From Lepus europaeus (Eukaryota; Chordata; Mammalia; Lagomorpha; Leporidae), in the NCBI RefSeq assembly GCF_033115175.1, contig NC_084834.1, forward strand, positions 10,885,294 to 10,949,293: DNA of 64,000 bases, written 5' to 3'. The translations under genes were made by a program, and so were the position numbers. Below the pieces are notes generated by a model. It was not told the DNA's origin. It made no database searches and saw nothing but the letters and a program-made list of their open reading frames with translations. The number at the start of each line of letters is the position of its first letter. Within the stretch, counting starts at the first letter, position 1. Below are positions 11,301 through 22,369 of the stretch, piece after piece.

Positions 11301-11939
11301 CTATACTGAATCTGTTAAGACTAACTGAAAATAAAATAAAACCCTTAAAATAAAAAAATGAAAGGTCAGCTGAATCACAAGAAGGATTTCAAAAACAAAA
11401 AGGGGACCCAGCTTATAAACAAAAAAACTACAAGGGCTGCTCTGTGGTTTAGTGATGATTTGTTTTCCTTCTTTGACGTTCAGATTCCTAGTTAAACCTA
11501 ATTTTATTTTCCTGAGGTAAAAATACTTTTTTTTAATTTCTAGAGCACCTAGTGTGTGCACCATGGTATTATACTTTAAATTACTCCCACCTTAAAAAAA
11601 AAAAAACTTAAAAATAATTCTACAGATGAGACATCTGAAATTCAGAGAGAGAGAGAATCTCCCCTGAGTCCTATGCTATTTATCATCTCAACGATCTGGG
11701 GAGTGTAAATAGAAGTCAGAGGAGAGAAAGACAGGTGCCTGCCCGAAGGATTCCAGAATCCAGGTGCAGAGGGGCAGTCTCCAGCATCCAAGGAAGTCCA
11801 TTGACAGGCTTTTTTCTGGCCTGCCTTCACTGGGGTGCAAAGAGTGAGACATTTCCACTTTCCATGCCACTTCTGCCTATGGGCTCCGAGAAACAGAGTA
11901 CTAACAATTTGTAAAAACATGCCTGCAGAAACTATCATT
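11301..11939. other. Unique sequence, nothing identified
   Basis: No known repeat recognised. Short poly(A) and T runs occur at 11,527 and 11,594. A block at about 11,618-11,655 faintly resembles the MIR core but is too short to call. Frames on the minus strand (for example 98 codons at 11,642-11,938) lack recognisable domains. Confidence 0.5.
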
Positions 11940-13020
11940 TTTGCTGCATTAGAAAATTTAATGTAACCCCACCAGCACTGGCCAGCTGCGCCTGCTGCCC
12001 TCCCCCAGCTCTCCTGTGTGGATAGTTATGATCCAGTGGCCCCCGCCTCCTGCAACACACACACACCATGGTGAAGTGACCCTTCAGCTTCAACTGCCCT
12101 GGTCCCCAGGCGACCCATCACAATCTGTCAAACCGAGGGCCAGGCAACTTGGGCCAGGACATCTGTCACAGGCCTCGAAGCGAGGTCCGGTGGTGGCAGG
12201 CCACTGGGCCAGGTCTGCAGGACCTGGGCACCCTGTTGGGGCCTGCCCATGGCAGGGATGCACAGGGAAAAGGGGCACATTCCTGCTGGCTGCTCTCCCC
12301 TCGCTCACTGGCCGGTGGGTCAAGGCCCAACTGCCTGGCATCCCTGGGCAGGCTCTGGCACCCACAGCGCGGGGACTCTCTGCCCTCAGATAAGGAGTGG
12401 GGTAGGGTTTCCTCAGTGCATGCTCCTCGAAGCTCCGAAGGGGCAGCAATCACAAGTAGCCATCCGTTCCCAGCTCGGCTGCTCAGGGGGAGCTCCAGGC
12501 GCTTGACAGGGGCACCCACGAGTACCAGGTGCGCGAATGGTCACCGCGATGCCCGGGTTGCACCCTGGGAGACTGTCCAGCACTCCTCTTCTGAAGCAGC
12601 CAAGCTCAGGTTTCTGCAGCTCCTGTTCCGCAGTAGGTGGGCCCCAGGCTGACTCAGTCTCTCAGACCTGGGGCTGGCTCTGAAGGCAAGGCCAGGAAGA
12701 TGCCTCCTCTCCATGGGGGAAGCTTAGTGAGAGGGTCCCAGAGGCTGCAGCGGCTGCCTTTGGAGCTGCGCCAGCCCCACCCATGGATGGCTCTGGTGCC
12801 TGGACTGCTGCTGGGTGAGCCAGGAGGCATGGGAGCCTCACCAGAGACATCTGAGCAAAGCCTTGGAAGTGGTCCAGCAGTGGTCAGGGCATTTCCTTTG
12901 CCAGTCCCATGCTTCTGGGCGTTTAAATTGCAAATCCCTAGAGGACTCTGCCTTGGGAGTCACCCAACAGGACTGGCGATTCTGACTTCACTACGCCCTT
13001 GCTGAAAGAAAGCGAGTATG
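11940..13020. other. GC-rich unique segment, no gene supported
   Basis: About 1.1 kb clearly richer in G+C than its flanks. Several overlapping frames of 85-167 codons occur on both strands. None shows a recognisable domain, and having open frames in several registers at once is expected in GC-rich DNA. No CSINE or L1 sequence is seen. It could be an exon of a noncoding RNA, a conserved element or an old isochore patch; sequence alone does not decide. Confidence 0.4.
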
Positions 13021-15099
13021 GTAAAAAAGCTACTTTCTATTTGAATTGGGCTGTCTCACACACATTAGCTAAAATGAAGTAAGATACCATTTGCTTAGCA
13101 AAGTGAATATTTTTCTTGTTCTGATTGTTAACTCTCAGCCCTATAAAAATAGAAATAAATCTAAAGCCTGATGTTATATGAGAAATGCCTAAACACTATT
13201 TTTACAATAGTACCAAAGAAAATATATCACGGTTTTCATATAATTTTATGACATAAAAGTAAAAAGCAAAAAGTGAAATAAAATTTTGCAATGTTTCTAT
13301 TCAGACAAATGGAATACAGTTAGAATATGTAGATTTTTGAATGATGGACTAATGTAAAGGCAGAATTTAGATTACTTGGAGAAGGAAATGAAATGTAAGT
13401 AAATCAAAAGATGGTCTTTTGTTACTTCTTAGAACCAGATTTCTGATGGGAACAGGAAAGCAGAGGTCTTCAGGGCCCAGATTGGAGAACCCCATGCTGT
13501 TTGCTAATGACAAAACAACACATTCACATGGAATTCTTCCCTTCCTGGAACCCAACCAAGAGGGATGAAAGCACAGTTGACTCCTCTTCACTCCAAACCA
13601 ATCTATGCTCTCCCTCCCCATTTTGGAAGAACTGACCACTGCAGAGAAGCTGAGCAGCCTCTGCTTTCACTTTTCCTATCTAGCTGGGTATTTGCATGTG
13701 ATTGAGACTGGTCAGTCTGAGGCAGAGAATCCTAAGTGGGAAGCAGGAACATAGAGGAGATCATCAAATATCAGGTGAACATGGCAGAAAAACAGATCTA
13801 GGTGAAAACTCCTTGGATGTATAGTGCCTTGTGCTGGTGAAAACCAAAGTGCTAACATCAGTATTCAGTACTCGGTGTAAGCGTTCCTGCCACTCTTGAT
13901 CAGACACATCCTGTGGCATGATTTAAACCCAGTACCGACTTTTGAACATCCTTCTGTACATTTCTGTGTTCCTAGTCTCATTTACTCTCCCATCCATTAA
14001 TGCAGGCAGCCACTCCCCACTTTTCGACTCCATTACGTTTCTGTTTCTTAAGTCATTGATGATCAGTGTCTATTGTTTGTAAGACAACACTCTGATAGAA
14101 GCCATCTCAGTTCAGTAAACAAAACTTAAGCTAGCAATGAATTTGATTTTATGGTTGCTTCTGTGAGATAATTCTTTCAATTACAGTTAACAAGATTTAA
14201 GCCTAAGTCAGGAAAATGGTTGAGAAGAATCATATTGTGCAATGTAGTGAGGACCATGGTCAGATGTTAGAAATATCAATCACAGAGTTTTCACCATTGA
14301 GGGAATTTTTAATTGAATAGAACAGCCAGTTGATATGAGTAAGAGGTTCAGCTAAATACTAAACTAAGGAAATAAATACATAACATTGGCCTGTACCATG
14401 CTGCACATAACAGGAATGCTGTTGATCAACAAATCATAAAGACTCTCTACTCCCTTGGTGTATGAAGTTGTGCAAATTATTTAACCTCCATTAGAGGGGA
14501 AGAGACAGCTATCTAGAAGTGCTGTGCAGAAATTAATTGTACTTAGTTGGCTTCCAATGTAATTTCTCAACTGTGATTTTATGTATTCCTTCACAAGATA
14601 AAAAATTAACACAGAAAAAACCATAGCAAAGGAAATGTTACATTAAGTTAAAACAGAACAGTTAAGTTAAAACTCCTGATGATGAAACCTGGGTTATAAT
14701 ATTTTTGCAGTCTATGCAAGCAGTGTTGAAAACAACCCATGCAACACAAATCAAGATATTCTTAAAAAATTCTCTCCTTTTTTATTGTCTTGTTTGTCCA
14801 TTCATCGTCATAGTTGGTAGGCTTATTTATAGACAAAGATATCAGAGATACGATCAATCTCTTTTAAAACAGGAGCAACAACTAGTACTGATCAGCTCAG
14901 ACTTTCTGCCTTATGGCGTTTTTTAGATCTCAGTGCAAAGAAAGGCATAACCAGATCAGTGCATAGTGGCCCCAAGAAGTTCACAAGACTGCATCTGGGG
15001 AGGCCATTATGAATAGAGGCATAAAAATATTGAGCAAAGTGTTTAGAAATTCATTTGGTTAATATGTAAAACTGAAAATACATCATGAAAAGGAGTTTT
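13021..15099. other. AT-rich unique sequence, no feature seen
   Basis: No SINE, recent L1, tRNA or coding exon recognised. The longest frames are 60-90 codons with no known domain. Probably intergenic or intronic. Confidence 0.5.
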
Positions 15100-16020
15100 T
15101 TACATTTCAGGAATGTAAGATTGGTATAACATTCAGAACGTATACCATTTATATCTTGTATACTATATATAAATAGTTATGTACAATATACATTATGCAA
15201 TGTACATTACAGAATAAAGGGAAGAAGTATATGATGGCCTCAATAAATACAGAAGTAATGTGAGACAAAACTCAGTATATATTCAAGACAAACTGTCTCT
15301 CATACAACTAGAATTAAAAAGGAAGTTTTTCATGATAATGAGCATTTTGATCACCTACGCAGGACTTTATAACAAGAGATAAGTGACTACTGACTACTTT
15401 CTCCCTAAGACTTGGGAGTCAGGAATGCCCACTGTCATCACTACGCAACAGTTTTCTGGGTGTCCCAGCAACCGAAAAATGGAGTTCAAAGCATGCTCAT
15501 TGTAAAGAATGACATAAAATGCTTTCTTTTCACAGAGAACAAGGCTTTATAGTTGGTATAATATCTGAAGAATACTAGAAAATCTAGTAGAAAAAGATCC
15601 ATTACATTTCCATGTGCTGACAAAAAACCAGAAAGTCAAATTAAAATATCCTTTATGATAGTATATAAAGGACAAATTATTTTAAAGTAAATTCAACACA
15701 ATATATGCAAACCTAGTATATTACCAATTATGAAACATTTCTGACAATAATTAAATACCACCTAAAATTTGTATACACAGATAGACATCATGCATTCAAG
15801 GAAGTGATAGCATCAAATTCTTGGTCCTTCCCAGATACATATATTTACATGATCTCAATCAAAACTTATAAACATTACAAAAGTTTTTGTTTCATTTTGA
15901 TTAACTTTGACACACTTGATTCTAAACTTAGTATGGGACTATAAAGACACAGGGAAGCCATAATGAAATTCAACAAAGCAAAGTTATAGGATTTATATAT
16001 ACTCCAACATATTTCATGGC
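15100..16020 (+). mobile_element. Ancient L1 ORF2 fragment, sense
   Basis: Highly decayed L1 ORF2. The block around 15,110-15,140 resembles the 'ggaatgcaaggatggttcaac' RT segment, 15,420-15,500 the segment after 'GCPLSPLLF', and 15,750-15,900 the later 'tcaatgcaatcccaatcaaa' part. It lies in the same orientation as the fragments at 17.2-20.1 kb and may be part of one old insertion. Confidence 0.55.
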
Positions 16021-16275
16021 CTACTATAAAGATACCTAATGTGTGGGGTTTTTTATGAGAATTTAAATGAGAATATATTTATAGATCAAACTGAGCCTTT
16101 CAGAGAGTCTAGATATACACTGGTCACCTCCATTAAGTCTCATGTTCTCCATCTAGACTATAGAAAATCCTTTCACAACTCACATTAATTGATTCTTGAC
16201 AGTACAGTCATGGACAGAGTAGTCATTTTACTGGATGATGATGGAATGATTGGTTGTCTAAATAGGAACTTTAAG

Positions 16276-16640
16276 TGCTGGTGCTGTGGCATAGCAGGTA
16301 AAGCCGCCGCCTGCAATGCCAGCATCCCATATGGCCACTGGTTCAAGTTCAGGTTGTTCTACTTCCAATCAAGCTCTCTGCTGTGGCCTGGGAAAGCAGT
16401 AGAAGATGGCCCAAATCTTTGGGCCCCTGCACCCGCAAGGGAGACCTGGAAGAGGCTCCTGGCTCCTGGCTTCAGATTGGCACAGCTCCGGCAGTTGCGG
16501 TCAACTGGGGAATGAACCAGTGGATGGAAGACCATAAATCTCTCTCTCGCTCTCTCTCTCTCTGCCTCTCCTTCTTGTTCTGTGTAACTCCAACTTTCAA
16601 ATAAATAAATAAATTTTTAAAAATAAATAAAAATAAATCA
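16276..16640 (+). mobile_element. CSINE, sense, full length
   Basis: Complete CSINE: head 'gtgctggtgctgtggcatag', 'catcccatatggccactgg', (CT)n at 16,541-16,562, then 'caaataaataaataaatttt' tail. About 360 bp. Confidence 0.93.
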
Positions 16641-16741
16641 ACCAAGGAACTAGCAAAATTCTGGAACACATTTTTAGTTTCTTTTGTCAGGATGCTTGTA
16701 CTCATGGCTTTAGAAAAATCGTGATGAAATTTATATGAGAT

Positions 16742-16963
16742 TTTTTTTTTTTAATTTACAGGAGCCACGTGCTTATCCTGATCTCCCTTGGGGAGCAGGG
16801 CCCAAGCACTTGGACCATCCTCCACTGCACTCCCGAGCCACAGCAGAGAGCTGGCCTGGAAGAGGGGCAACCGGGACAGAATCCGGTGCCCCGACTGGGA
16901 CTAGAACCCGGTGTGCCGGCATCACAAGGTGGAGGATTAGCCTATTGAGCCGCGGCACTGGCC
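16742..16963 (-). mobile_element. CSINE, antisense, lacking its CT-rich 3' part
   Basis: Poly(T) at 16,741-16,752 runs straight into the SINE body ('ggagccacgtgcttatcctg'), so the CT-rich 3' segment is missing although a tail remains. TSD tatatgagat is at 16,732-16,741 and 16,964-16,973. This looks like retrotransposition of an internally deleted or short SINE RNA. Confidence 0.9.
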
Positions 16964-17136
16964 TATATGAGATCTTATTCATTTGATTTAAATTTCCAAT
17001 TTATGAATTTTTAATGGTTCAGTTTGAAATATATGAAAAAACATTTATTGAATGAATACAAAACTAGACCATGCCATACAGAAGGAATTTCACATTGTTA
17101 TATCTATACAGAAAGGTTTACTGTCATTGGAAGTTC

Positions 17137-17218
17137 TTTTTTTTTTTTTTTTTTTGGAAGATTTATTTAGTTAATTGAGAGAGTTATAGACAAAGAGTGG
17201 GAAAGACAGAGAGAAAGG
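17137..17218 (-). mobile_element. CSINE 3' end fragment, antisense
   Basis: Poly(T) followed by 'gagagagttatagacaaag' and 'gggaaagacagagagaaagg'. Only about 80 bp of the SINE 3' end is kept. Confidence 0.8.
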
Positions 17219-17224
17219 TTTTAA

Positions 17225-17790
17225 ATCCATTGTTTCATATACACACAACATGTAATATGTGTGTTTTATCACAGGAATGCAAGTGTGGTTCAACATCTAT
17301 AAAAATATCAATGAAATCACATCAGCAGAACGAACAACACAAAACAAATGAACATCTCAACAGATTCAGGGAATGCTCCTGTCACAGGATTCAAAATCCC
17401 TTAATGATTAAAAAAAATCTACTAACATGGTACAGGAGAAATATAGCTCAAAATTATCAAAGCTATATGATAAACAATAGCCAATATCATACTGAATGGG
17501 AAAAAGCTGAAAATATTTCACCAGAGTTTTGGAACAAGATAAGAACTCCACATATACCATTCTTAGTCAATATAGTATCTCAAGTACTCACCAGAGTACT
17601 CAGGTAAAGTAAAGAAATAAAGGATGAAAATTGGGAAGGAGGAAATCAAAATACCTGTTTTTTCAGAAGACCTGATTTTAGACAGAAAACACCACAGTAA
17701 AAATATGTTGGGAGTGATAAACCAATAAGTCACAGGATACCAAATCAATGTTAAAAAAAAAAAGTTGCATTCTTACACACCAATAATGAT
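17225..17790 (+). mobile_element. Ancient L1 ORF2 fragment (RT region), sense
   Basis: Decayed reverse-transcriptase region of an old L1: 'acaggaatgcaagtgtggtt', 'gaacatctcaacagattcag', 'atcatactgaatgggaaaaa' and 'gaccatcctaacacaggatacc'-like blocks are still readable in order. The 136-codon frame at 17,197-17,607 is a fortuitous remnant of it. Confidence 0.8.
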
Positions 17791-17794
17791 CCTC

Positions 17795-17985
17795 TGTAAA
17801 GGTTAGTTTAAGATCTTTGTAAAAAATAAGAATGGGAACAGGAGAGGGAAAAGGAAGGAAGGTGGGAGTACGGGTGGGATGGAGAGTTGAGTGGAAAGTA
17901 TCACCATCTTCCTGAACCTCTATATATGAAGTATATGAAATTTGTGTATTTTAAGTAAAAAGTAAAAACAGGAAAAAAGAAACCT
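17795..17985 (+). mobile_element. L1 3' terminal fragment with G-rich tract
   Basis: The segment 'gggaacaggagagggaaaag' (17,832-17,892) followed by 'gaaatttgtgtattttaagt' matches the polypurine tract and terminal end of an L1 3' UTR. It interrupts the ancient ORF2 sequence, which resumes at about 17,990, so it is a very short 5'-truncated insertion. Confidence 0.65.
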
Positions 17986-17989
17986 AAAT

Positions 17990-18950
17990 TTATAGTAGCT
18001 ACAAATATTAAATATTTAGTAATAAATACAACCAAATAAGTGAAAGATCACAATAAAATTATAAAGCACTGCTGAAATAAATCGTCAGACACATGAAAAT
18101 GTAAAGACATCCCCTGATCGTGAATTAGAAGAATTAACATTGAAATCTTCATATTCCCTAGGAAATCTACAGATTCAATGCAAGTCCTATCAAAATACCA
18201 ATGACATTCTTTAAACCGTCAGAAACAAAAATTCTAACATTCATATGGAACCAGAGAAGGCCCAGAGAAGTCAAAGTGATCCTATACAAACCTGGGGGAT
18301 AACAATACCTGATTTCACAAAGTTATAGTAACTAAAATAGGATGCAACTGGCATGAAAATAGATACAAAGATCAATGAAAACAGAGAAAAAATATATAAA
18401 TACAAACGTACATACATAACAGCTACCTGATTCTTGATGAAAATCCCGAAGTCTTTTCAATAAGTGGTGCTGACAATACTAGATATACATATATAGAAGA
18501 ATGAAATTTAAATGCCTATCTTTCACAACATATAAAAATCAACTCAGATGGATCAAAGACCCGAAAATACGGAATTGCTGGAATACAACATAGGGAGACA
18601 CCTCTTAAAAGAGGTAGAGGCAATGACTTTTTGTTTAAAACCCCAGAAGTTCAGGTAGCAAAAGTAAAACTAGAACAAACTCTGAAGCTTCTATACAGCA
18701 AAGAAAACAGTAATAGAGTGAATAAACCACCAATGGAAAGGGATAAAATACTTGCAAACTACTTACTTATCCAACAAAGGGTTAGTAGCCACAATATCAG
18801 TAACTCAATAAAATCAAAATCAAGCATCCAATACAGTTAAGAAATGGGCACAAGGGGCCTAAAAAGGCAATTCTCAAAAGAAAAAAAAAAAAGGAAATGA
18901 CCAACAAATATATGAAAAAAAAACTATTAAGAGCCACCAGAGAAATGAAA
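17990..18950 (+). mobile_element. Ancient L1 ORF2 fragment, continued
   Basis: Continues the decayed ORF2: 'ctacagattcaatgcaagtc' (about 18,169), 'ttcatatggaaccagagaag' (about 18,240), 'gatggatcaaagacccgaaa' (about 18,549) and 'aaatgggcacaaggggccta' (about 18,841). It is interrupted at the right by two CSINEs. Confidence 0.85.
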
Positions 18951-18954
18951 ATAG

Positions 18955-19258
18955 GGGCCCACACTGCAGCATTCTAGGCTAAGCGTTCCATGTGGGCACT
19001 GGTTCATGTCCTGGCTGCTCTTCTTCTGATCCAGCTCTCTGCATATGGCCTGGAAAAGCAGTGCAAGATGGCCAAAGGGCTTGAGTCCCTGCAACCACGA
19101 GGGAAGAAGCTCCTGGCTCCTGGTTTTAGATGGGCTCAGCTCTCGCCAATGTGGCCATCTGGGGACTGAACCAGTGTATGGAAGACCTTTGTGTGCCTAC
19201 CTCTCTGTCTGTAACTCTGCCTCTCAAGTAAATAAAATCTCTTAAAAAAAAAAAAAAA
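18955..19258 (+). mobile_element. CSINE, sense, diverged
   Basis: Sense SINE with 'aagcgttccatgtgggcact', 'ttctgatccagctctctgc' and a tail of A residues at 19,243-19,258. Older than the copy 30 bp downstream, judging by divergence. Confidence 0.85.
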
Positions 19259-19287
19259 GAAGACGAAATGCAAATCAAAACCCCAAA

Positions 19288-19631
19288 AAGGGGCTGGCAC
19301 CGTGGCTCAACAGGCTAATCCTCCGCCTAGCGGCGCTGGCACACCAGGTTCTAGTCCCGGTCGGGCTCCGGATTCTGTCCTGGTTGCCCCTCTTCCAGGC
19401 CAGCTCTCTGCTGTGGCCCGGGAGTGCAGTGGAGGATGGCCCAAGTGCTTGGGCCCTGCACCCCATGGGAGACCAGGAGAAGCACCTGGCTCCTGCCTTC
19501 AGATCAGCGTGGTGTGCTGGCTGCAGTGCGTGGGCCGTGGCGGCCAATGGAGGGTGAACCAACGGCAAAGGAAGACCTTTCTCTCTGTCTCTCTCTCTCA
19601 CTGTCCACTCTGCCTGTCAAAAAAAAAAAAA
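19288..19631 (+). mobile_element. CSINE, sense, full length
   Basis: Near-consensus SINE of the subfamily with 'ggctcaacaggctaatcctc' in its 5' half, ending 'cactctgcctgtc' and poly(A). The frames of about 108-114 codons on both strands here are SINE shadows. Confidence 0.94.
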
Positions 19632-20140
19632 GATATCACCTCATAAAACTAGAACGCCTATCAAAAAAAAAAAAAAAGTAAAAAATTCTAGCAAGGATAT
19701 GGAGAAAGGAGAACTCTCATATACCAAGTGTGGGAATCCAAATGAGTACAACCACTGAGGAAAACACTGTGGAGATTTCTTAAAAACTAATAGCACTGCC
19801 ATATGACTCAACAATCTCAATACTCAGTATACATCCAAAAGACATGAAATCACTGGATCTAAGAGACACCTGCTCCACCATGATTACTGCAGCACTGTTA
19901 ACAACGGCCAAATTATGGAATCAACCAACGAATCCATCATCTGATAAAGAGATCAAGAATTTGTTGTGTATCTACCAAACGGAATATTATTCAGCCATTT
20001 ACAAATGAAATCCTGTCCTTGGCAGCAAAATGTATGCAACTGGAGGATATCATGTTAAGTGAAAAAGGCCAGACACAGAAAGACAAAGAACACGTGCACA
20101 GCTTCACATACGCAAGCTAAGAACCTGACTGCATAATGAT
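19632..20140 (+). mobile_element. Ancient L1 ORF2 3' end
   Basis: ORF2 resumes after the SINEs with 'gatatcacctcataaaacta'. Later blocks are 'gaatattattcagccattta' and 'gaaaaaggccagacacagaa', the usual end of older mammalian L1 ORF2. From about 19,936 the sequence is also the first part of the tandem duplication. Confidence 0.85.
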
Positions 20141-21004
20141 TAATAAAGGATGGCAGGCACTGCGGCGGATGAAGGGAGTTTCGATGAGGGGCACAATATC
20201 AGAGTCGGATCAAAGGAATAAGTTCCTATCGTTACACAGCACAGTGAGGAGACTAGCTCACAATAACCTAGCACGTATTACATGAACACACAGAAGGAAT
20301 TCCAGCCTTCTGTCATAAAACAGTGACAAAGAAAGGGAAATGCTGATTATCCCATTTTTCAACAGGACACAGTGCAGACATGCACTGGGACATCATCCTG
20401 TAGACCTCAGGTATGTGGAATTATTGCTAATGTCAAAATTTTCAGAAAACAGAACAATACCGTGCACCAGCAACACCACCACTGGGTACATGTCCCACAG
20501 AAAGGAACTAAGTATAAGTAGTTCTGTGTACCTATAGCCCCGTGTCTGAAGCACCAGGGAGTAGTTCATGTATCTACAGTCCCATGTTTGAAGCACATTT
20601 TCAGCCATGAAGGAAAAAGCAAGGAGCATCTGGTGTGCCCATCAACAACGATAATCACTTGCCTCTTGAAACAGCAGACCAATAAAACCCACCTGCCAAG
20701 CGGCATGTGAGAGTAACCACTTCTCCAAATGCCACCGTGGGAGAAAAGGAATGATTTTAAGTTTTGTCTGCAAAGCAGACATTCCTGGGGGACTTTTCCA
20801 ACTGAGTTGGATGGAATAGGAAAACCACAATCAGAAATCCAAATTGACAGGCATAAGATGTCCCCAAATCAGATATGCCTGGGAGCAGAAACTCATTCTC
20901 GTACCACAGTCTCCACTATGAGGGCAGGAATGCAGATAAAGTAGACTGCATTTTTGTCTCACTAAAAGGGAATAGTATCTTGGCAAACAAAATGAGCGGA
21001 GAGT
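19936..21004 (+). repeat. Tandem duplication, unit 1
   Basis: First copy of a head-to-tail duplication. Shared landmarks with unit 2 in the same order: 'catcatctgataaag' / 'ttcatcagacgaag' starts, 'taatgattaataaaggatg', 'cccatttttcaacaggacac', 'ttcagccatgaaggaaaaag', 'caataaaacccacctgcc' and 'ccactatgagggcaggaatg'. Unit 1 is about 1,069 bp. The first 200 bp is L1 ORF2 end; the rest may be L1 3' UTR or another old repeat. Confidence 0.85.
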
Positions 21005-22365
21005 TCATCAGACGAAGCGGTCAGGAGTTTGTTGTATATATGCAAAAGGGAATACTATCCAGCCATTTGAAAAGAATGAAGTCCTGTCACTTGAAGCAAG
21101 ATGTATGGAACTGGAAGTAAGTGAAAACAATCCAGACACAGAAAGACAAATACTGTACCCACTCCCTCACAAACACAAGCTAAAAAAACAATCGGGGGCC
21201 AGTGCTGTGGCATGGTAGGTTAAGGCTCTGCCTGTGGTGCCAGAATCCCATGTGGGCACCGGTTCATACCCCTGCTACTCCTCTTCTGAACCAGCTCTCT
21301 GGTTATGGGTTGAGAAAGCAATGGAAGATGGCCCTAGTGCATGGGCCCCTACATCCACTTTGGGAGACCCACAAAAAGCTCCTGGCTCCTGGCTTTGAAT
21401 TTGCTCTGCTGCAGCTACTGCAGCCATTTGGGTAGTAAATGAGCAGAAAGAAAACATCTGTCTGTCTCTCCCTCTCTCTGCAGCTCTGCCTTTCAAATAA
21501 AAATAATAAATAAATCTTTAAAATACACCAATCTGAATATGTAATAATTAATAAAGGATGTAAGAGGTTGGAGGGAAAATGCAAGGAGTTTTGATGATGG
21601 GTACCGAATCAGAGTAAGATCAAAGAAATAACTTCCTAATGTTACACAGGATAATGGAGAGGATAGCTCACAATAACGGAGTATGTGTTGTATGAACATA
21701 CAGAAGAAATCCCAAGACTTCAATCATAAGTACTGACAAACAAAGGGAAATACTGATCACCCCATTTTTCATCAGGACACATTACAGACATGTACCAAAA
21801 TATCATACAGCAGCCCTTAAGTATGTACAATTATTGTTAACTTCAAAATTTAAAAAAAACATAACCTTCACATGAACTAGAAACTCCATTGCTGTGCATA
21901 CACCAAATGGACAGGAACTAAGTATTTCAATACTTTTGGTCCCATGTTTAATGCACCAGGGATGAAGTACTTAGACTCTGATGACATTTTCAGCCATGAA
22001 GAAAGAAGCAAGGAGAAGTCTGGTGTTGGCTTACATAACAGGAAGCACCTGCCATTTGCTACAGCAGGTCAATAAAATCCACTTGCCAGGTAGCATGTGA
22101 ATAATCACCACTCCAAGTGCAACCATGCGACAAAGAGGAATGACAGTTTTGTCTGTACAGCAGGCATTCCTTGGGGACTTCCTCCACTGACTTGGATACA
22201 ATAGGAAAGCTACAAGCTAAAATCCAAGTCGACAGGCCTATGATGTCTCAAATAATATAAGCCAGGGAGACTCCACTATGAAAGCAAGGATGTAGAGAAT
22301 ACATAGTGCAGTTTTACTACATTAAAAGGCAGTTGAATTTTGGCAATCAAAATAGCTGAGAGTTG
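21005..22365 (+). repeat. Tandem duplication, unit 2 (with inserted SINE)
   Basis: Second copy of the duplication, about 1,030 bp once the CSINE at 21,195-21,524 is removed. Landmarks are 'taataattaataaaggatg', 'cccatttttcatcaggacac', 'ttcagccatgaagaaagaag', 'caataaaatccacttgcc' and 'ccactatgaaagcaaggatg'. Divergence from unit 1 is substantial, including indels, so the duplication is old. The SINE is absent from unit 1 and entered afterwards. Confidence 0.85.
21195..21524 (+). mobile_element. CSINE, sense
   Basis: Sense CSINE in unit 2 of the duplication: head 'ggggccagtgctgtggcatg', 'cttctgaaccagctctctgg', (CT)-rich part at 21,458-21,480 and tail 'caaataaaaataataaataa'. Confidence 0.92.
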
Positions 22366-22369
22366 GTCA

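Noticed and set aside
12149-12652. Plus-strand frame of 167 codons in the GC-rich segment
   Set aside because: No recognisable domain, no start context or splice support, and competing frames on both strands.
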